Assembly: GCA_903935095.1 (NCBI GenBank) | Contig: CAIZQH010000010.1 | Coordinates: 1 to 58,707 of the forward strand | DNA from: an uncultured Flavobacteriales bacterium | GTDB lineage: Bacteria; Bacteroidota; Bacteroidia; Flavobacteriales_D; Crocinitomicaceae | Direction of reading: 5' to 3' | DNA length: 58,707 nt | In this document: one piece after another, positions 9,150 through 16,127 of the stretch | Layout of the letters: the number at the start of each line of letters is the position of its first letter | Numbering within the stretch: position 1 is the first letter of the stretch | Notes under the pieces: model-generated | Seen by the model: the letters and a program-made list of their open reading frames with translations, nothing else | The model's database searches: none | Told to the model about the DNA's origin: nothing | Translations under genes and position numbers: made by a program

Positions 9150-9617
9150 ATGAATGAACCAAGGCAAAAATTAAGTGAAGCGGTCAAGGACTTATTGAGT
9201 CAGAGACATTCCGTGGAATTAAGTGCCTATGGTCGAAGTATGATTCCTTTTTTACGTCCGGGACAAAAAGTTAAATTAAGTCCTATTCCTATTTCTAACA
9301 TCGTTCGTGGAGATTTGGTGGCTTTTCAAAAACAAGATTATTTGGTTATTCACCGTGTGCATCAAGTTATTCGAAGCAATGGACTAGAACACCTGATCAC
9401 GAAAGGTGATTCAAACATTCATCCAGATTTGTCCGTTACAACGGATAATTATTTAGCAAAGGTTACCAGTGTGTGGCGCCATAACGATTGGCACGAACTT
9501 TCTTCCCTTTCGCTTCATTCCCGTTTAGTGCTCCATTTTGGAAAAGCCTACTCACTCCCTTTTTGGCTGTGGAAGCATCTACTTGATCGAATGCTTAGGT
9601 TTTTCAGTCGTTCTTAG
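9150..9617 (+). CDS. S24/S26-type peptidase with Ser/His dyad
   Basis: A small (155-residue) signal-peptidase-fold protein. The Ser box is GRSMIPFLRPGQKV with Ser30 followed by Met. The second box reads YLVIHRV with His68 where LepB-type enzymes carry the catalytic Lys, so this resembles the S26B (SipW/Sec11) Ser-His type. The third box is KGDSN (85-89). No N-terminal membrane anchor is visible; a hydrophobic aromatic stretch near residues 130-145 (LPFWLWKHLL) could touch the membrane. It sits between two copies of the small-peptide gene, so cutting the leader from those peptides is the natural hypothesis; this is inference. LexA-like regulators share the fold, but no DNA-binding domain is present. 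Confidence 0.8.
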   Translation: MNEPRQKLSEAVKDLLSQRHSVELSAYGRSMIPFLRPGQKVKLSPIPISNIVRGDLVAFQKQDYLVIHRVHQVIRSNGLEHLITKGDSNIHPDLSVTTDNYLAKVTSVWRHNDWHELSSLSLHSRLVLHFGKAYSLPFWLWKHLLDRMLRFFSRS

Positions 9618-9674
9618 CACTCCGTTTTTTTAGATTGCGCAGAATGATTGATGTTTAAAAAGTGGAAAATAAAA

Positions 9675-9705
9675 TTTTGTACAAAAAATAGCACTATAAT
9701 ATTTG
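9675..9705 (+). promoter_or_regulatory. Possible promoter for peptide copy 3
   Basis: TTTTG at 9675-9679 and AATATTTG at 9698-9705 are 18 bases apart. This is one base away from the TAnnTTTG consensus at -7 and lies about 100 bases before the start at 9805. It would make this peptide separately expressed from the peptidase. Confidence 0.35.
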
Positions 9706-9804
9706 TAAAATTGTTTGAATTATTTATTTTTATCATCCATTCATGGAATGTGTTGCTCGGGCAATTCAAGTAGCGTAAAAAACCATAAACGAATGTTCAA
9801 AAAT

Positions 9805-9981
9805 ATGCCGACCCAAATTAACACAAAAGAAAAGGGAAATCGTAAGAAATACGAAGCACCTGTGGTTGTGAAATTACCGATTGACACGGAGTTTACGTAT
9901 TTCTCGACATCAGTAGATCCAACTCCACCAAATCCTGGAGGAAATAGCCTTGGATTTAATCCATTGAAGTTTTTTAAGTAG
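9805..9981 (+). CDS. 58-residue FNPLKFFK-tailed peptide, copy 3 (candidate RiPP precursor)
   Basis: Starting at the ATG at 9805 gives MPTQINTKEKGNRKKYEAP, exactly the length and alignment of the copy at 8801. The frame is open further upstream, with another ATG at 9793. The C-terminal block (IDTEFTYFSTSVDP, PPNPGGNSLG, FNPLKFFK) differs from copy 2 at only four positions, whereas the N-terminal 20 residues are much more diverged. This is the reverse of a secreted protein with a conserved signal, and suggests that the C-terminal part is the functional product. The gene faces the nucleotidyltransferase gene convergently. Phosphorylation or nucleotidylation of one of its Ser/Thr residues is a hypothesis suggested by those neighbours. 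Confidence 0.8.
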   Translation: MPTQINTKEKGNRKKYEAPVVVKLPIDTEFTYFSTSVDPTPPNPGGNSLGFNPLKFFK

Positions 9982-10025
9982 GGAATACAGATCGGAGAGC
10001 CAAGATCGGAGAGCGAGAGCGGTGA
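9982..10025. repeat. GATCGGAGAGC repeat after peptide copy 3
   Basis: The segment GGGAATACAGATCGGAGAG follows the stop codon, with the CGGAGAGC word repeated. It matches the sequence after the stop at 8978 (GGGAATACAGAGCGGAGAG), so the peptide gene and its downstream flank appear to have been duplicated together. Confidence 0.65.
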
Positions 10026-10048
10026 TCCAACTTCGGAAACCGTCTATC

Positions 10049-11149
10049 TTAACGATTCAATATCAAACGTACGCAACGACTCCACCAATTCATCACATAA
10101 TTCTCTTTTCCATCGCTTTGACGCAAATACGCTGCGCTGGGAAAAACCTGAAACCAGAGATAGGTAGGAATCAAGTTCCATGGAACCGGAATTCGAAAGT
10201 GCTTTCTATGGAAAAAGAGTATCTGATGACCAAAGGGGATAGGTAATGCCATTAATTCTTTCTTCAATAGCGCTTCTTGCCAATGGGGAATCTGTTTGCT
10301 GGAATCTCCAAAGAAATAAAGTGACAAATCAATGGCTGCTTGAACTTCTTTCGTACATCGAAAGCGTTCGCAACGTGTAAATAAATCTGTGGTGGAAATC
10401 AGTTTGTTTAACATGAAAATATCCAACAAATGCGGGACATTTAATTGTCCGTAATATACGTGCTTGTAAGCGTGCAGGCATACAAAAATGAATTGATCCA
10501 CTGAATGTAATTCGTGCGGATCTTTCTGGTTTCCCTGAAGGTCCGCTAAAGGTAAAGCAATGTGATAAAATCCGGAATTTAGGGAAACGTGAAAGTCCAC
10601 TACGGTATGTTGTTTAAACGCTTGCAAGGGATCGTATTTCAAGTTCATTTGCTCGTGAAAACGTGACTTGGCATGACGACGTTTGATGTCAAACCCTTGC
10701 GTTTTAAGGACGTTTTCCCACTTCGAAAGGTCTTTGTTGTCAATCAGGACATCGATGTCCGAAATGTGTCGGTGATAAGGTCTTTCGTACAGATTTGGCA
10801 TCAAGGTAATTCCTTTCAAGGGATACAGTGTCAATTGCTGTTCGTTAGCCAACTTTTCCAAGTTCGCATATTGATGCAATAAACGTTCATTGGAAGTCAA
10901 TACGCGCAGTTGATAGGATTTCAGTTGCTGAAAGACCTCTACTGGGACCGAGGTAGCATCGAATGCTTTGATGAGGTCAATGAGAATTCCGGCGTAATGT
11001 GTGGAATAGCAAAGTTGAATGAAAGTCCGCCAGTTGAGCCTTTCTGGAATCACAGGCAAGTCTTCCTGCCGTACATGCGCACAAAGAATTCCGACCAAAA
11101 AGCGCGCTTCTACATCAAGTGTACGCTCGAATTGCTCACGCTTGTTCAT
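10049..11149 (-). CDS. Nucleotidyltransferase family 5 protein (NTP_transf_5-like)
   Basis: The 366-residue protein has the hallmark of the PF14907-type nucleotidyltransferases: LYPLKGITLMPNLY (residues 108-121), then HRHISDIDVLID with the metal-binding Asp-x-Asp at 131-133. I place the start at 11149 (MNKREQ), 14 bases inside the end of the kinase gene; the frame also allows 11179. Last gene of a leftward operon after the PqqD-like and kinase genes. Relatives are found next to phosphorylated lasso-peptide genes and in polysaccharide clusters, and their substrates are mostly undefined. Here the likely partners are the small peptides converging on it. The chemistry (NMP transfer) follows from the family; the substrate is inference. 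Confidence 0.8.
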   Translation of the reverse strand: MNKREQFERTLDVEARFLVGILCAHVRQEDLPVIPERLNWRTFIQLCYSTHYAGILIDLIKAFDATSVPVEVFQQLKSYQLRVLTSNERLLHQYANLEKLANEQQLTLYPLKGITLMPNLYERPYHRHISDIDVLIDNKDLSKWENVLKTQGFDIKRRHAKSRFHEQMNLKYDPLQAFKQHTVVDFHVSLNSGFYHIALPLADLQGNQKDPHELHSVDQFIFVCLHAYKHVYYGQLNVPHLLDIFMLNKLISTTDLFTRCERFRCTKEVQAAIDLSLYFFGDSSKQIPHWQEALLKKELMALPIPFGHQILFFHRKHFRIPVPWNLIPTYLWFQVFPSAAYLRQSDGKENYVMNWWSRCVRLILNR

Positions 11150-12077
11150 GCTGCTTGATAAAAGTGATGACTTCCACATTTGGCACGACGCCTAGACGTG
11201 TAATGGGAATTTCCGTGCTGATGTCCATGAGTTGGTTCAAATGCCATTGAACATGAGTAGCGTTGTATCCATGCTGAATGCAATGTGCCATAAAGCGCAT
11301 GCTCATTTGAATGCCATTCCCTCGTTCATAGGTATTTTCGGGATAATGAAATGGTAAGTAAATGAAATCCAATGGCGCTTTTTTAGGTGCATCGGAATAG
11401 TACATGGGTGTGTTGTACATCCACCAGTGTCCATCAATTTTTCGCAACATCAGTCGATCGTCGTTGATGACTTCCGCACCTGAAGCTTGCCAGAGTCCGG
11501 CCATGGTACTTTTTCCAACGCCACTGAAACCTGAGAAAATACGTCCATGTTCACCATCAAACACACCCGACGCATGCACCAATAAGGACTCCGTTCGCGT
11601 TGTCAAATAATATAAAATCAAGGGCAACATCGGGTAACGCAAGGACTCCAACTCTTGATTTTCGTTCAAGTCCGAATAAATCGTCCACGCTTGCTTCTCT
11701 TCTTGGTAAAATGCGATGTGTTGCAATCGCGTCAATTCCTCCGAATCATTCACATGAATGCATATTCCACGATCCGCTTCGTAAATCGTCCACAGCGCAT
11801 GTTCACCATTTCTCGCACAATAAAGCTCCTTCCCCCAAATTTTCGGGGCATTTGCACATCCCACATAACAGTAAATCCTTAAGTCTACACTTTCATCCGC
11901 CGAAGCTTTAGCGAAGGAGGATCGCTCTGTTTCTGTTTCCTGCACTGAGCACTGAGCACTGAGCACAGTTACATATCCTTCAAATCCCCCATCCAACACA
12001 AACGCAACATCCACCGGGATAATCAAGGCCAAGATGAAGTCAGCGATGCTTACATGAATTTGATTTTGATCCATCAT
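11136..12077 (-). CDS. HPr-kinase/phosphorylase-like protein, candidate peptide kinase
   Basis: The P-loop kinase fold is shown by GFSGVGKST (residues 183-191), preceded by LLVHASGVF and followed by EVINDDRLML (acidic pair 206-207), as in HPr kinase and the lasso-peptide Ser kinases related to it. The N-terminal CBS/receiver-like half of true HPr kinase is replaced by a diverged 160-residue region. ATG overlaps the PqqD stop (ATGA), so the two are translationally coupled. Residues about 38-64 (SAQCSVQETETERSSFAKAS and following) are encoded by an inserted copy of the dispersed repeat also present between genes at 9.0 kb; the frame survives. Function as a kinase for the neighbouring peptides is inferred. 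Whether the insertion leaves it active is unknown. Confidence 0.8.
   Translation of the reverse strand: MMDQNQIHVSIADFILALIIPVDVAFVLDGGFEGYVTVLSAQCSVQETETERSSFAKASADESVDLRIYCYVGCANAPKIWGKELYCARNGEHALWTIYEADRGICIHVNDSEELTRLQHIAFYQEEKQAWTIYSDLNENQELESLRYPMLPLILYYLTTRTESLLVHASGVFDGEHGRIFSGFSGVGKSTMAGLWQASGAEVINDDRLMLRKIDGHWWMYNTPMYYSDAPKKAPLDFIYLPFHYPENTYERGNGIQMSMRFMAHCIQHGYNATHVQWHLNQLMDISTEIPITRLGVVPNVEVITFIKQHEQA
11893..11973 (-). repeat. Dispersed composite repeat inserted within the kinase CDS
   Basis: On the coding strand this reads CAGTGCTCAGTGCTCAGTGC, then ACAGAGCGATCCTCCTTCGC and TAAAGCTTCGGCGGATGAAAG. The same two parts, in the same order and orientation relative to each other, lie between genes at 9000-9073. 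Translation gives the odd peptide RSSFAKASADES. The length does not disturb the frame. Confidence 0.75.
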
Positions 12078-12361
12078 TGGATGTCCAAATAGCTGCGCAG
12101 TTTTTCTAAAAATGCACGGAGATCATTCATTACTTCGTCTTCATTGACTTCAAATTCCGCACATATTTTTACGACGAGCGTAGTTTCATCGTCTCCCTCA
12201 TCCATATTCTCCCAAATAAACGCACCGACTTCGTTTAAAGTAAGGTATTGATTGAAGTCCGCCACATTGTCCTTTAAGGGAATCAATAACAGTTCATCGC
12301 CTGTTTGACGACAAACGAAGTGATTTTTTTCTTGGTAAATGGCGGAGATGAGTTGCTTCAT
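12074..12361 (-). CDS. PqqD-like peptide-recognition protein
   Basis: At 95 residues it has the size and pattern of the PqqD / RiPP recognition element fold: a beta-rich first half (NHFVCRQTGDELLLIPL), then LNEVGAFIWENMDEG, then two helices with VNEDEVMNDLRAFLEKL. In RiPP pathways such proteins bind the leader of the precursor and hand it to modifying enzymes. First gene of the operon with the kinase and nucleotidyltransferase. A TAATTTTG box (reverse strand, 12373-12366) lies only four bases before the ATG, so either the mRNA is leaderless or the box is coincidental. The leaders it would bind are the K-x-Y-x-x-P segments of the small peptides; that pairing is inference. Confidence 0.85.
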   Translation of the reverse strand: MKQLISAIYQEKNHFVCRQTGDELLLIPLKDNVADFNQYLTLNEVGAFIWENMDEGDDETTLVVKICAEFEVNEDEVMNDLRAFLEKLRSYLDIQ

Positions 12362-12548
12362 TTGTCAAAATTATTGTTTTTTTTCTCAATGAAGAATGAA
12401 CTTGAGGTTTATCTTCAGATTAATCGGTCTAAATGGAATTCAAATAAGTGTTTCATAATCAAGTTCAGAGTAGGAAAAGAAAGCGAATAGGTGGGAATCC
12501 CACAAATAATAAATAAAAGACTAAAAGTTAGATTGATTATACTGCGCG

Positions 12549-12556
12549 TAATTTTG
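12549..12556 (+). promoter_or_regulatory. -7 element TAATTTTG upstream of peptide 4
   Basis: A perfect TAnnTTTG box lies 27 bases before the start at 12584. The -33 side is weak (a TTG 13 bases upstream is too close). The position fits a short untranslated leader. Confidence 0.4.
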
Positions 12557-12583
12557 GTTGAAAGTATAACGATAAATCATCCT

Positions 12584-12706
12584 ATGAAAAAAAAGAAAGA
12601 AGAAACGGTGAAACACATAAAAAAAGTTTATGTCGCTCCACAAGTAACGAGCATTCCCGTGGATCACGAAATATCATTGATGATGTCAGAAAACACCTTC
12701 GGTTGA
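12584..12706 (+). CDS. 40-residue peptide sharing the K-x-Y-x-x-P leader motif
   Basis: The start MKKKKEETVKHIKKVYVAPQ follows a good -7 box. The core pattern, K-x-Y-x-x-P-x-V-x-x-I-x-[VI]-D-x-E, aligns with the 58-residue peptides (K-T-Y-E-S-P-K-V-E-K-I-Q-I-D-T-E). After the Asp/Glu the sequence ends in SLMMSENTFG instead of the FNPLKFFK block. It therefore looks like another substrate of the same PqqD-like protein with a different C-terminal product, located just upstream of and divergent from the PqqD-kinase operon. Short Bacteroidota peptides of this general shape are often left unannotated. Function is inferred. Confidence 0.6.
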   Translation: MKKKKEETVKHIKKVYVAPQVTSIPVDHEISLMMSENTFG

Positions 12707-12825
12707 ATATTTTAAAATAGATTTTCCTCTGCTGTAAAATATGACTAGTCCTAATAAACAATACAGATTATGAAAGACAAAAATAAGAATGAACTATTTC
12801 TTCGATTTTTATAAATAGTTTCATG

Positions 12826-13818
12826 CTATTTTACCACCACTTTTTTGGTGATAAAACAAGTACCTAAAACATCAAAGATTTTAATCAAATAAAGACCTTC
12901 GCTGGTTATATCGTTTAGGTTGATAACGGTTTGTTGTGTGGTGAATTCACCCTTTTTTATTTCTTGACCTATTGTATTTGTGATTGTGTAATTCCAAATC
13001 CCCGTAATCGTTAAATTACCTAAATCAATGACTACAATATCTATCGCAGGATTAGGATAAATATGAATTGCCTTGCCCTCTATTGATTCAATGTTTGAGG
13101 GAGAATCACTGAACAAAGTATCTCTGATTAAACGAACAGAAAAACCAATCGTTTTTAATGCTGCGCTTTTTGTTACAGCGCTGTTGTCATGGTCTAAGTG
13201 TCGAATCCAGACATCTGTCGTATTTGTCGTGTTGTTTGTGTACTCTGTCGAACTCCACCAATTAGCATAGGAGCCCACACCGAAAAAAAATCCATAGTCA
13301 AAGCGAAAACCATCTGAAAGACCCGTAAAACCGCTGCTATTGGTAGCACCTGTATTTGGGCTCATCCAATGTGCCGTGCCGATCTCTTTCATCTCTCCAC
13401 CTGCAACAAGTAATCCACCTAAATAATCGGTGAGCGTGGTCCAGTTCGTATCTGTGGGCACATGAAAGCCTATTGGGGCCAATGCTTTGTTTGGAGTAGA
13501 CGCGATGGTGTCATGTATTCCAGCAACGGCATAGTAATTATATAACTTACCATAGATTGAGCCGTTTGCAGAATCATTGTTGTAGTAACACCATGCACCT
13601 GTCGTTAAGTTGGACCATGCAGTGGGGTCTGTCACTTGTGGTATGATCGTGCCATCGTTATATTTAGAAACATTTAAATTTTCACTTACCCATTCCTGAG
13701 TGCCAATGATTACACTATTGTATACGTTACCGTCAATATCGGTCATACCACTACCAGCTGTTTGCCCAAAAAAGTTTGAGGTAATTGCTAATGCGGCAAG
13801 AAATATACTTGTTTTCAT
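12826..13818 (-). CDS. FISUMP-domain exported protein with T9SS type A sorting domain
   Basis: A signal peptide (MKTSIFLAALAITSNFFGQ) is followed by a Fibrobacter succinogenes major paralogous (FISUMP) domain: DIDGNVYNSVIIGTQEW, the ENLNVSKYNDGT segment, WCYYNNDSANGSIYGKLYN, GFHVPTDTNWTTL and WWSSTEYT. The C-terminal 80 residues are a T9SS sorting domain (IHIYPNPAIDIVVIDL, SEGLYLIKIFD, KKVVVK). It should be secreted and either released or anchored at the surface. The role of FISUMP proteins is unknown. It stands alone, with about 260 bases upstream in which I see no clear promoter. Confidence 0.88.
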   Translation of the reverse strand: MKTSIFLAALAITSNFFGQTAGSGMTDIDGNVYNSVIIGTQEWVSENLNVSKYNDGTIIPQVTDPTAWSNLTTGAWCYYNNDSANGSIYGKLYNYYAVAGIHDTIASTPNKALAPIGFHVPTDTNWTTLTDYLGGLLVAGGEMKEIGTAHWMSPNTGATNSSGFTGLSDGFRFDYGFFFGVGSYANWWSSTEYTNNTTNTTDVWIRHLDHDNSAVTKSAALKTIGFSVRLIRDTLFSDSPSNIESIEGKAIHIYPNPAIDIVVIDLGNLTITGIWNYTITNTIGQEIKKGEFTTQQTVINLNDITSEGLYLIKIFDVLGTCFITKKVVVK

Positions 13819-14032
13819 AAGTCAAATTAAAATGGTTTAATTGGTTACAAGGATGTTTGGACATGCGCCTCATTCATACCTTGACTTCGTCTTTATCTTG
13901 ATATTCAGATGCTTATGTAAATATATAATTTATTTAACAAAAGTTAAATCGAGTGAAAAAAAGTAACAAAGAAATAATCTTAATAGATGCGAAGAGTAAT
14001 CGAAATATTTGAAATCATTGGGATTTGTGAAA

Positions 14033-14070
14033 TAAAAAAAGTCCCGACGTTGCTGTCGGGACTTTTTTTT
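14033..14070. terminator. Bidirectional rho-independent terminator
   Basis: An 8-bp perfect stem GTCCCGAC / GTCGGGAC (14041-14062, 6-base loop) is flanked by an A-run on the left and a T-run on the right. It ends the leftward PorP/SprF operon and would also stop rightward transcription. Confidence 0.9.
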
Positions 14071-14084
14071 TACTATGAATTTTC

Positions 14085-15101
14085 TTATCTCAATTTTCCT
14101 CTGTGGTTCATTTTCTTGTAGTAGAGTAGGGACTTGAAGTAAACTTCAACCGCTCCTAAACTGCTCGTTGCTTGACTTAATTTCGAGTAATTTGCATCGA
14201 AAGCTAAACCAAATTTGATTGCTTTGATTTTCATTCCAACTGTTGCAACAACTGCATCGTTGTGACGGTAGTAAAAACCGTAAGTCACATTGTTAGATTT
14301 GTTGATATTCGTGATTTCAGATCCTTCTTTAATGGTGTGTTCAAAAGAAACACCTGCCGTGAAGTTGTAGGAAGGTCCAGTGCGGAAATAGATCATGCTC
14401 GGTTGAACGCGGAAGTCACGGCGTTTGGTTGTTAAATCTGCTCCAGCCTGAACAACCATGTTCATGTACATTTTGTCTCCACCAAAAGAAAATGCAATTT
14501 TTTGGCGTGTTAAATGGTTTAAGGCATATCCCGCATAGAAAGAAGATTTGTTTCTTGTGGAATGTTGATAGTATAAACCAGTTCCTAAATCGATGGTTGC
14601 ATAAGAACCATTCAAACCAAGCTCTGTACTGCTCGGCGTGGAGAAGAAGTTTATTCCGTTCCATTCATTTTCCCATGTTTGATTTGAACGGTTTACACTT
14701 TGCTGATAAAAACCTGGCGTAAGTCCAACTGAGAATTTGTTGTTACGATCTAAGGCAATTGTATAGTTAAATGGAATAGATACGCTAGTAGTCATAAAAC
14801 TCGCATCTCCTGTTTGGTCATTCATGGCAGAGATTCCAACGCCAAAGCTATTTCTACTCATTGCACCATCGCGGATTTTAAATTCCGCGTTCAAGGTGTT
14901 TGTTCTCATACCAGCTTCTGGAACGGTTAACCATTGAGCACGGTAATTCGTAAAGATGCTATAGTCTTCAGTTCCTGTAGCTACGGCTGCGGGATTATAT
15001 AGTACTTGTGATTGATACCAAGCACTGATGTTCTTATCTTGCTGTGCGTTTACTTGTAAAAAGCACAAAGCTGTTGCCGAAAAAAGAATGATTTTTTTCA
15101 T
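14085..15101 (-). CDS. PorP/SprF family T9SS outer-membrane protein
   Basis: The 338-residue protein has a signal peptide ending at VNAQQ and the family's typical opening (AWYQSQVLYNPAAVATGTED, then YRAQWLTVPEAG). A beta-barrel pattern follows, with SFGVGISAMNDQTGD, SVGLTPGFYQQ and FYAGYALNHL. PorP/SprF proteins help present or anchor T9SS cargo, especially proteins with type B C-terminal domains. The upstream neighbour, five bases away, encodes exactly such a cargo, so the two form a cargo-plus-partner pair. The last residues differ from the usual barrel end (LYYKKMNHRGKLR). Confident in family, less so in specific function. Confidence 0.92.
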   Translation of the reverse strand: MKKIILFSATALCFLQVNAQQDKNISAWYQSQVLYNPAAVATGTEDYSIFTNYRAQWLTVPEAGMRTNTLNAEFKIRDGAMSRNSFGVGISAMNDQTGDASFMTTSVSIPFNYTIALDRNNKFSVGLTPGFYQQSVNRSNQTWENEWNGINFFSTPSSTELGLNGSYATIDLGTGLYYQHSTRNKSSFYAGYALNHLTRQKIAFSFGGDKMYMNMVVQAGADLTTKRRDFRVQPSMIYFRTGPSYNFTAGVSFEHTIKEGSEITNINKSNNVTYGFYYRHNDAVVATVGMKIKAIKFGLAFDANYSKLSQATSSLGAVEVYFKSLLYYKKMNHRGKLR

Positions 15102-15106
15102 AGGTA

Positions 15107-16063
15107 TTATCTAAATAAAGTAACGTTTCCAGTGCGATCACCTGAGCGACCATCAATGGTACGGAAGTTCATAATATAAGTGTAAGTTGCTGGATTTAAC
15201 GGTTTTCCTTTAAAGGTCCCGTCCCAACCTTCATGTGGATTCGTGGTTCTAAAAACCATTTGTCCGTAACGGTTGAAAATACGCATGTCGATTTCAGCAA
15301 TCGCTCCACCTTCTTCAAATCCATTGTTTGCATTGTTGGTGAAGTTGCGGTCTTTATCCACGTTGGTTAAAACACGGAAGAAATCATTCTCTCCATCTCC
15401 ATTAGGAGAGAAAGAGTTCGGAAGTTCAATTAAAACTTGTGAAGCAAAATTTACCGTAACGAGCACGGTATCAGAAACGGAACAGCCATTTAAACTGTAT
15501 GTTGCGACATAGTTCGTTGTAAAAAAGGGACTAACGGTTAGGGAGTCACCAGCAATACATGGTGCACACCCCAAAGTACTATCAGAAGCAACCCCACTTG
15601 GATACCAATATAAGTTTCCTCCAGCTGGAGTTCCTTCGGCAAACAAGTACGCATTTTGATACATGTTTATCGTTGTGTCATTAATGACAACATATGCACC
15701 TGCTGTAGTGTCAGAAAGTGTCAAATTAATCGTTGGTGTCGTGTTTACCGTCACGAGCTGCGTCAAAGTACTAGTAACCCCTAGTGGATTTGTTGCCAAG
15801 AGTGTTATAGCAAAAGGTGTTGAACCACTTGTGTTTGGAAAACAAATCGGACCTGGATTTTGGCCAATAAAAGTGGCAGGTGTAGCTCCTTGAAAGGACC
15901 AAGCATAAATTAAGTCACCACCTGTGGAGTTGTTGGTTACATAGATGCAGTCACCTTCACAAAGAATTAAATCTTGGTCTGAAATGGTAAAGTTTGCACT
16001 AGGTGCCTGAGCAAAGATCAATTGCGTAAAGCAGAGTGATACAATGAGGATAATTGATTTCAT
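15107..16063 (-). CDS. Exported protein with type B (gliding-associated) C-terminal domain
   Basis: After the signal peptide (ending at IFAQ) there is a PKD-like domain (about 20-110: SANFTISDQDLILCEGDC, the YAWSFQGATPATF segment), a second Ig-like stretch, and the T9SS type B sorting domain at about 215-318. The latter is marked by LPNSFSPNGDGENDFFRVL, MRIFNRYGQMVFRT, GWDGTFKGKPLNPATYTY and the ending TGNVTLFR. This is the family once called gliding motility-associated C-terminal domain. It is expected to be secreted by T9SS and bound to the cell surface with its PorP/SprF partner encoded downstream. The binding target is unknown. Confidence 0.9.
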   Translation of the reverse strand: MKSIILIVSLCFTQLIFAQAPSANFTISDQDLILCEGDCIYVTNNSTGGDLIYAWSFQGATPATFIGQNPGPICFPNTSGSTPFAITLLATNPLGVTSTLTQLVTVNTTPTINLTLSDTTAGAYVVINDTTINMYQNAYLFAEGTPAGGNLYWYPSGVASDSTLGCAPCIAGDSLTVSPFFTTNYVATYSLNGCSVSDTVLVTVNFASQVLIELPNSFSPNGDGENDFFRVLTNVDKDRNFTNNANNGFEEGGAIAEIDMRIFNRYGQMVFRTTNPHEGWDGTFKGKPLNPATYTYIMNFRTIDGRSGDRTGNVTLFR

Positions 16064-16127
16064 ATAGCTTAAACTAGTTTATTCGATAATACGAAAGTAA
16101 GCAAAAAAGTTTCAATATAATAAAGAA

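Noticed and set aside
9715..9804. Longer N-terminus for peptide copy 3 (start at 9715 or 9793)
   Set aside because: The start at 9805 gives exactly the length and alignment of copy 2; the upstream codons include a Cys/Ser-rich stretch without counterpart in the other copies.
8801..12361. Calling the locus a lasso-peptide cluster
   Set aside because: The PqqD-like, kinase and nucleotidyltransferase genes fit, but no asparagine-synthetase-like cyclase or transglutaminase-like protease is in the window, and the tail lacks an obvious ring pattern. Upstream sequence could change this.
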